DNA of 64,000 bases from DASYKS01 sp031404815 (lineage in GTDB: Bacteria; Acidobacteriota; Thermoanaerobaculia; Multivoradales; UBA5704), in contig JANNIH010000005.1 of assembly GCA_031404815.1 (NCBI GenBank), positions 105,205 through 169,204 of the forward strand. Direction: 5' to 3'. The notes below the pieces were generated by a model that ran no database searches, was not told the DNA's origin, and worked only from the letters and a program-made list of their open reading frames with translations. The position numbers were made by a program, and so were the translations under genes. Of the stretch, positions 63,869-64,000 are shown one piece after another (the stretch's first letter is position 1; every line of letters starts with the position of its first letter).

Positions 63869-64000
63869 TGCGCCCAATTTGTTGAACCTTAAGCGTATCT
63901 CGCTCGTATAATCCAATAGGAGGATTTGAGAATGCGAGTCGCGCCAGAGGTTCTGATTTCGACCGAGGAGAGGCAACAGCTGGAAAGGTTTGCCCGTGGC
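63861..64000 (+). mobile_element. IS630-family insertion sequence (left end, partial)
   Basis: Starts at a CTAG target site with TAGTGTAGTGCGCCC. TATAAT at 63907-63912 and AGGAGG at 63919-63924 precede the transposase start. The right end is beyond the window. Confidence 0.8.
63932..64000 (+). CDS. IS630-family transposase, N-terminal part
   Basis: First 23 codons: MRVAPEVLISTEERQQLERF then ARG. The M-R-x-A-P-E-x-x-L-S-x-E-E-R-x-x-L-E-R-x-A-R-G start is typical of IS630-family DDE transposases, which cut and paste at CTAG/TA. AGGAGG lies seven bases upstream. The catalytic domain lies outside the window. Confidence 0.85.
   Translation, partial: MRVAPEVLISTEERQQLERFARG

Overview
The window is a high-GC bacterial chromosome segment. 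Several family signatures point to Acidobacteriota, probably near the Thermoanaerobaculia: an FtsX/MacB-type ADOP permease (56-58.7 kb), a VWFA-related Acidobacterial-type protein (43.6-44.7 kb), the FadL + SGNH-hydrolase pair, and many TPR proteins. This assignment is inferred from gene families; there is no rRNA in the window.

Layout. 0-4.1 kb: end of a PilO-like type IV pilus/secretion operon, a frameshifted hypothetical gene, and toxin-antitoxin debris (antitoxin plus truncated VapC, facing an intact MazEF-like pair). 4.2-10.4 kb: M28 peptidase, TMTC-like membrane/TPR protein and NDH-2 on the minus strand. 10.7-11.2 kb: yefM-yoeB with a visible operator. 11.2-16.1 kb (minus): core translation block rplM-rpsI-rpsB-tsf-pyrH-frr-rlmB-tRNA-Thr-tRNA-Tyr. 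16.6-17.7 kb: recA, broken by one extra C in a C run. 17.8-24.5 kb (minus): glycine cleavage genes gcvT-gcvH-gcvP followed by an NfeD/flotillin pair. 24.6-28.3 kb: Spy-like protein, a zinc-finger/TPR protein with a small peptide gene upstream, a GNAT, a gene remnant next to an IS-end-like sequence, and a perfectly phased array of 17 x 21 bp. 28.3-40.4 kb: polyphosphate/phosphate block (ppk1, ppx-HD, phoB, phoR, phoU) with a PHP-glycosyltransferase-like fusion, an ankyrin-type protein and a PlsC + N-acyl-amino-acid-synthase-like pair. 40.6-48.3 kb: second peptide + zinc-finger/TPR locus, secreted TPR and VWA proteins, SGNH hydrolase, FadL porin, YbjN-like protein. 48.3-58.7 kb: accessory island with degenerate repeats, a three-gene unknown operon, two XRE-HTH/TPR regulators flanking a secreted Cys/DPxG-rich peptide, and a graspetide-like cluster (53-residue candidate precursor, MvdD-type ATP-grasp ligase, ADOP permease, DUF6624-like protein). 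59-63.7 kb: complete BMP-type nucleoside ABC importer. 63.7-64 kb: a strong promoter and a small gene interrupted by an IS630-family element that runs off the window.

The most interesting signals are (1) three small, mostly exported peptides with G-x-x-(I/L/V)-D-P-x-G motifs, each beside a TPR regulator (zinc-finger or XRE type), resembling in layout a peptide-receptor system; (2) the graspetide-like cluster; (3) a roughly 55-bp upstream element shared by the second XRE-TPR gene and the ADOP permease, suggesting the two neighbouring systems are co-regulated; and (4) the 21-bp array, open on both strands. Two single-base frameshifts in homopolymers (recA and the 2.6-kb gene) may be assembly errors.
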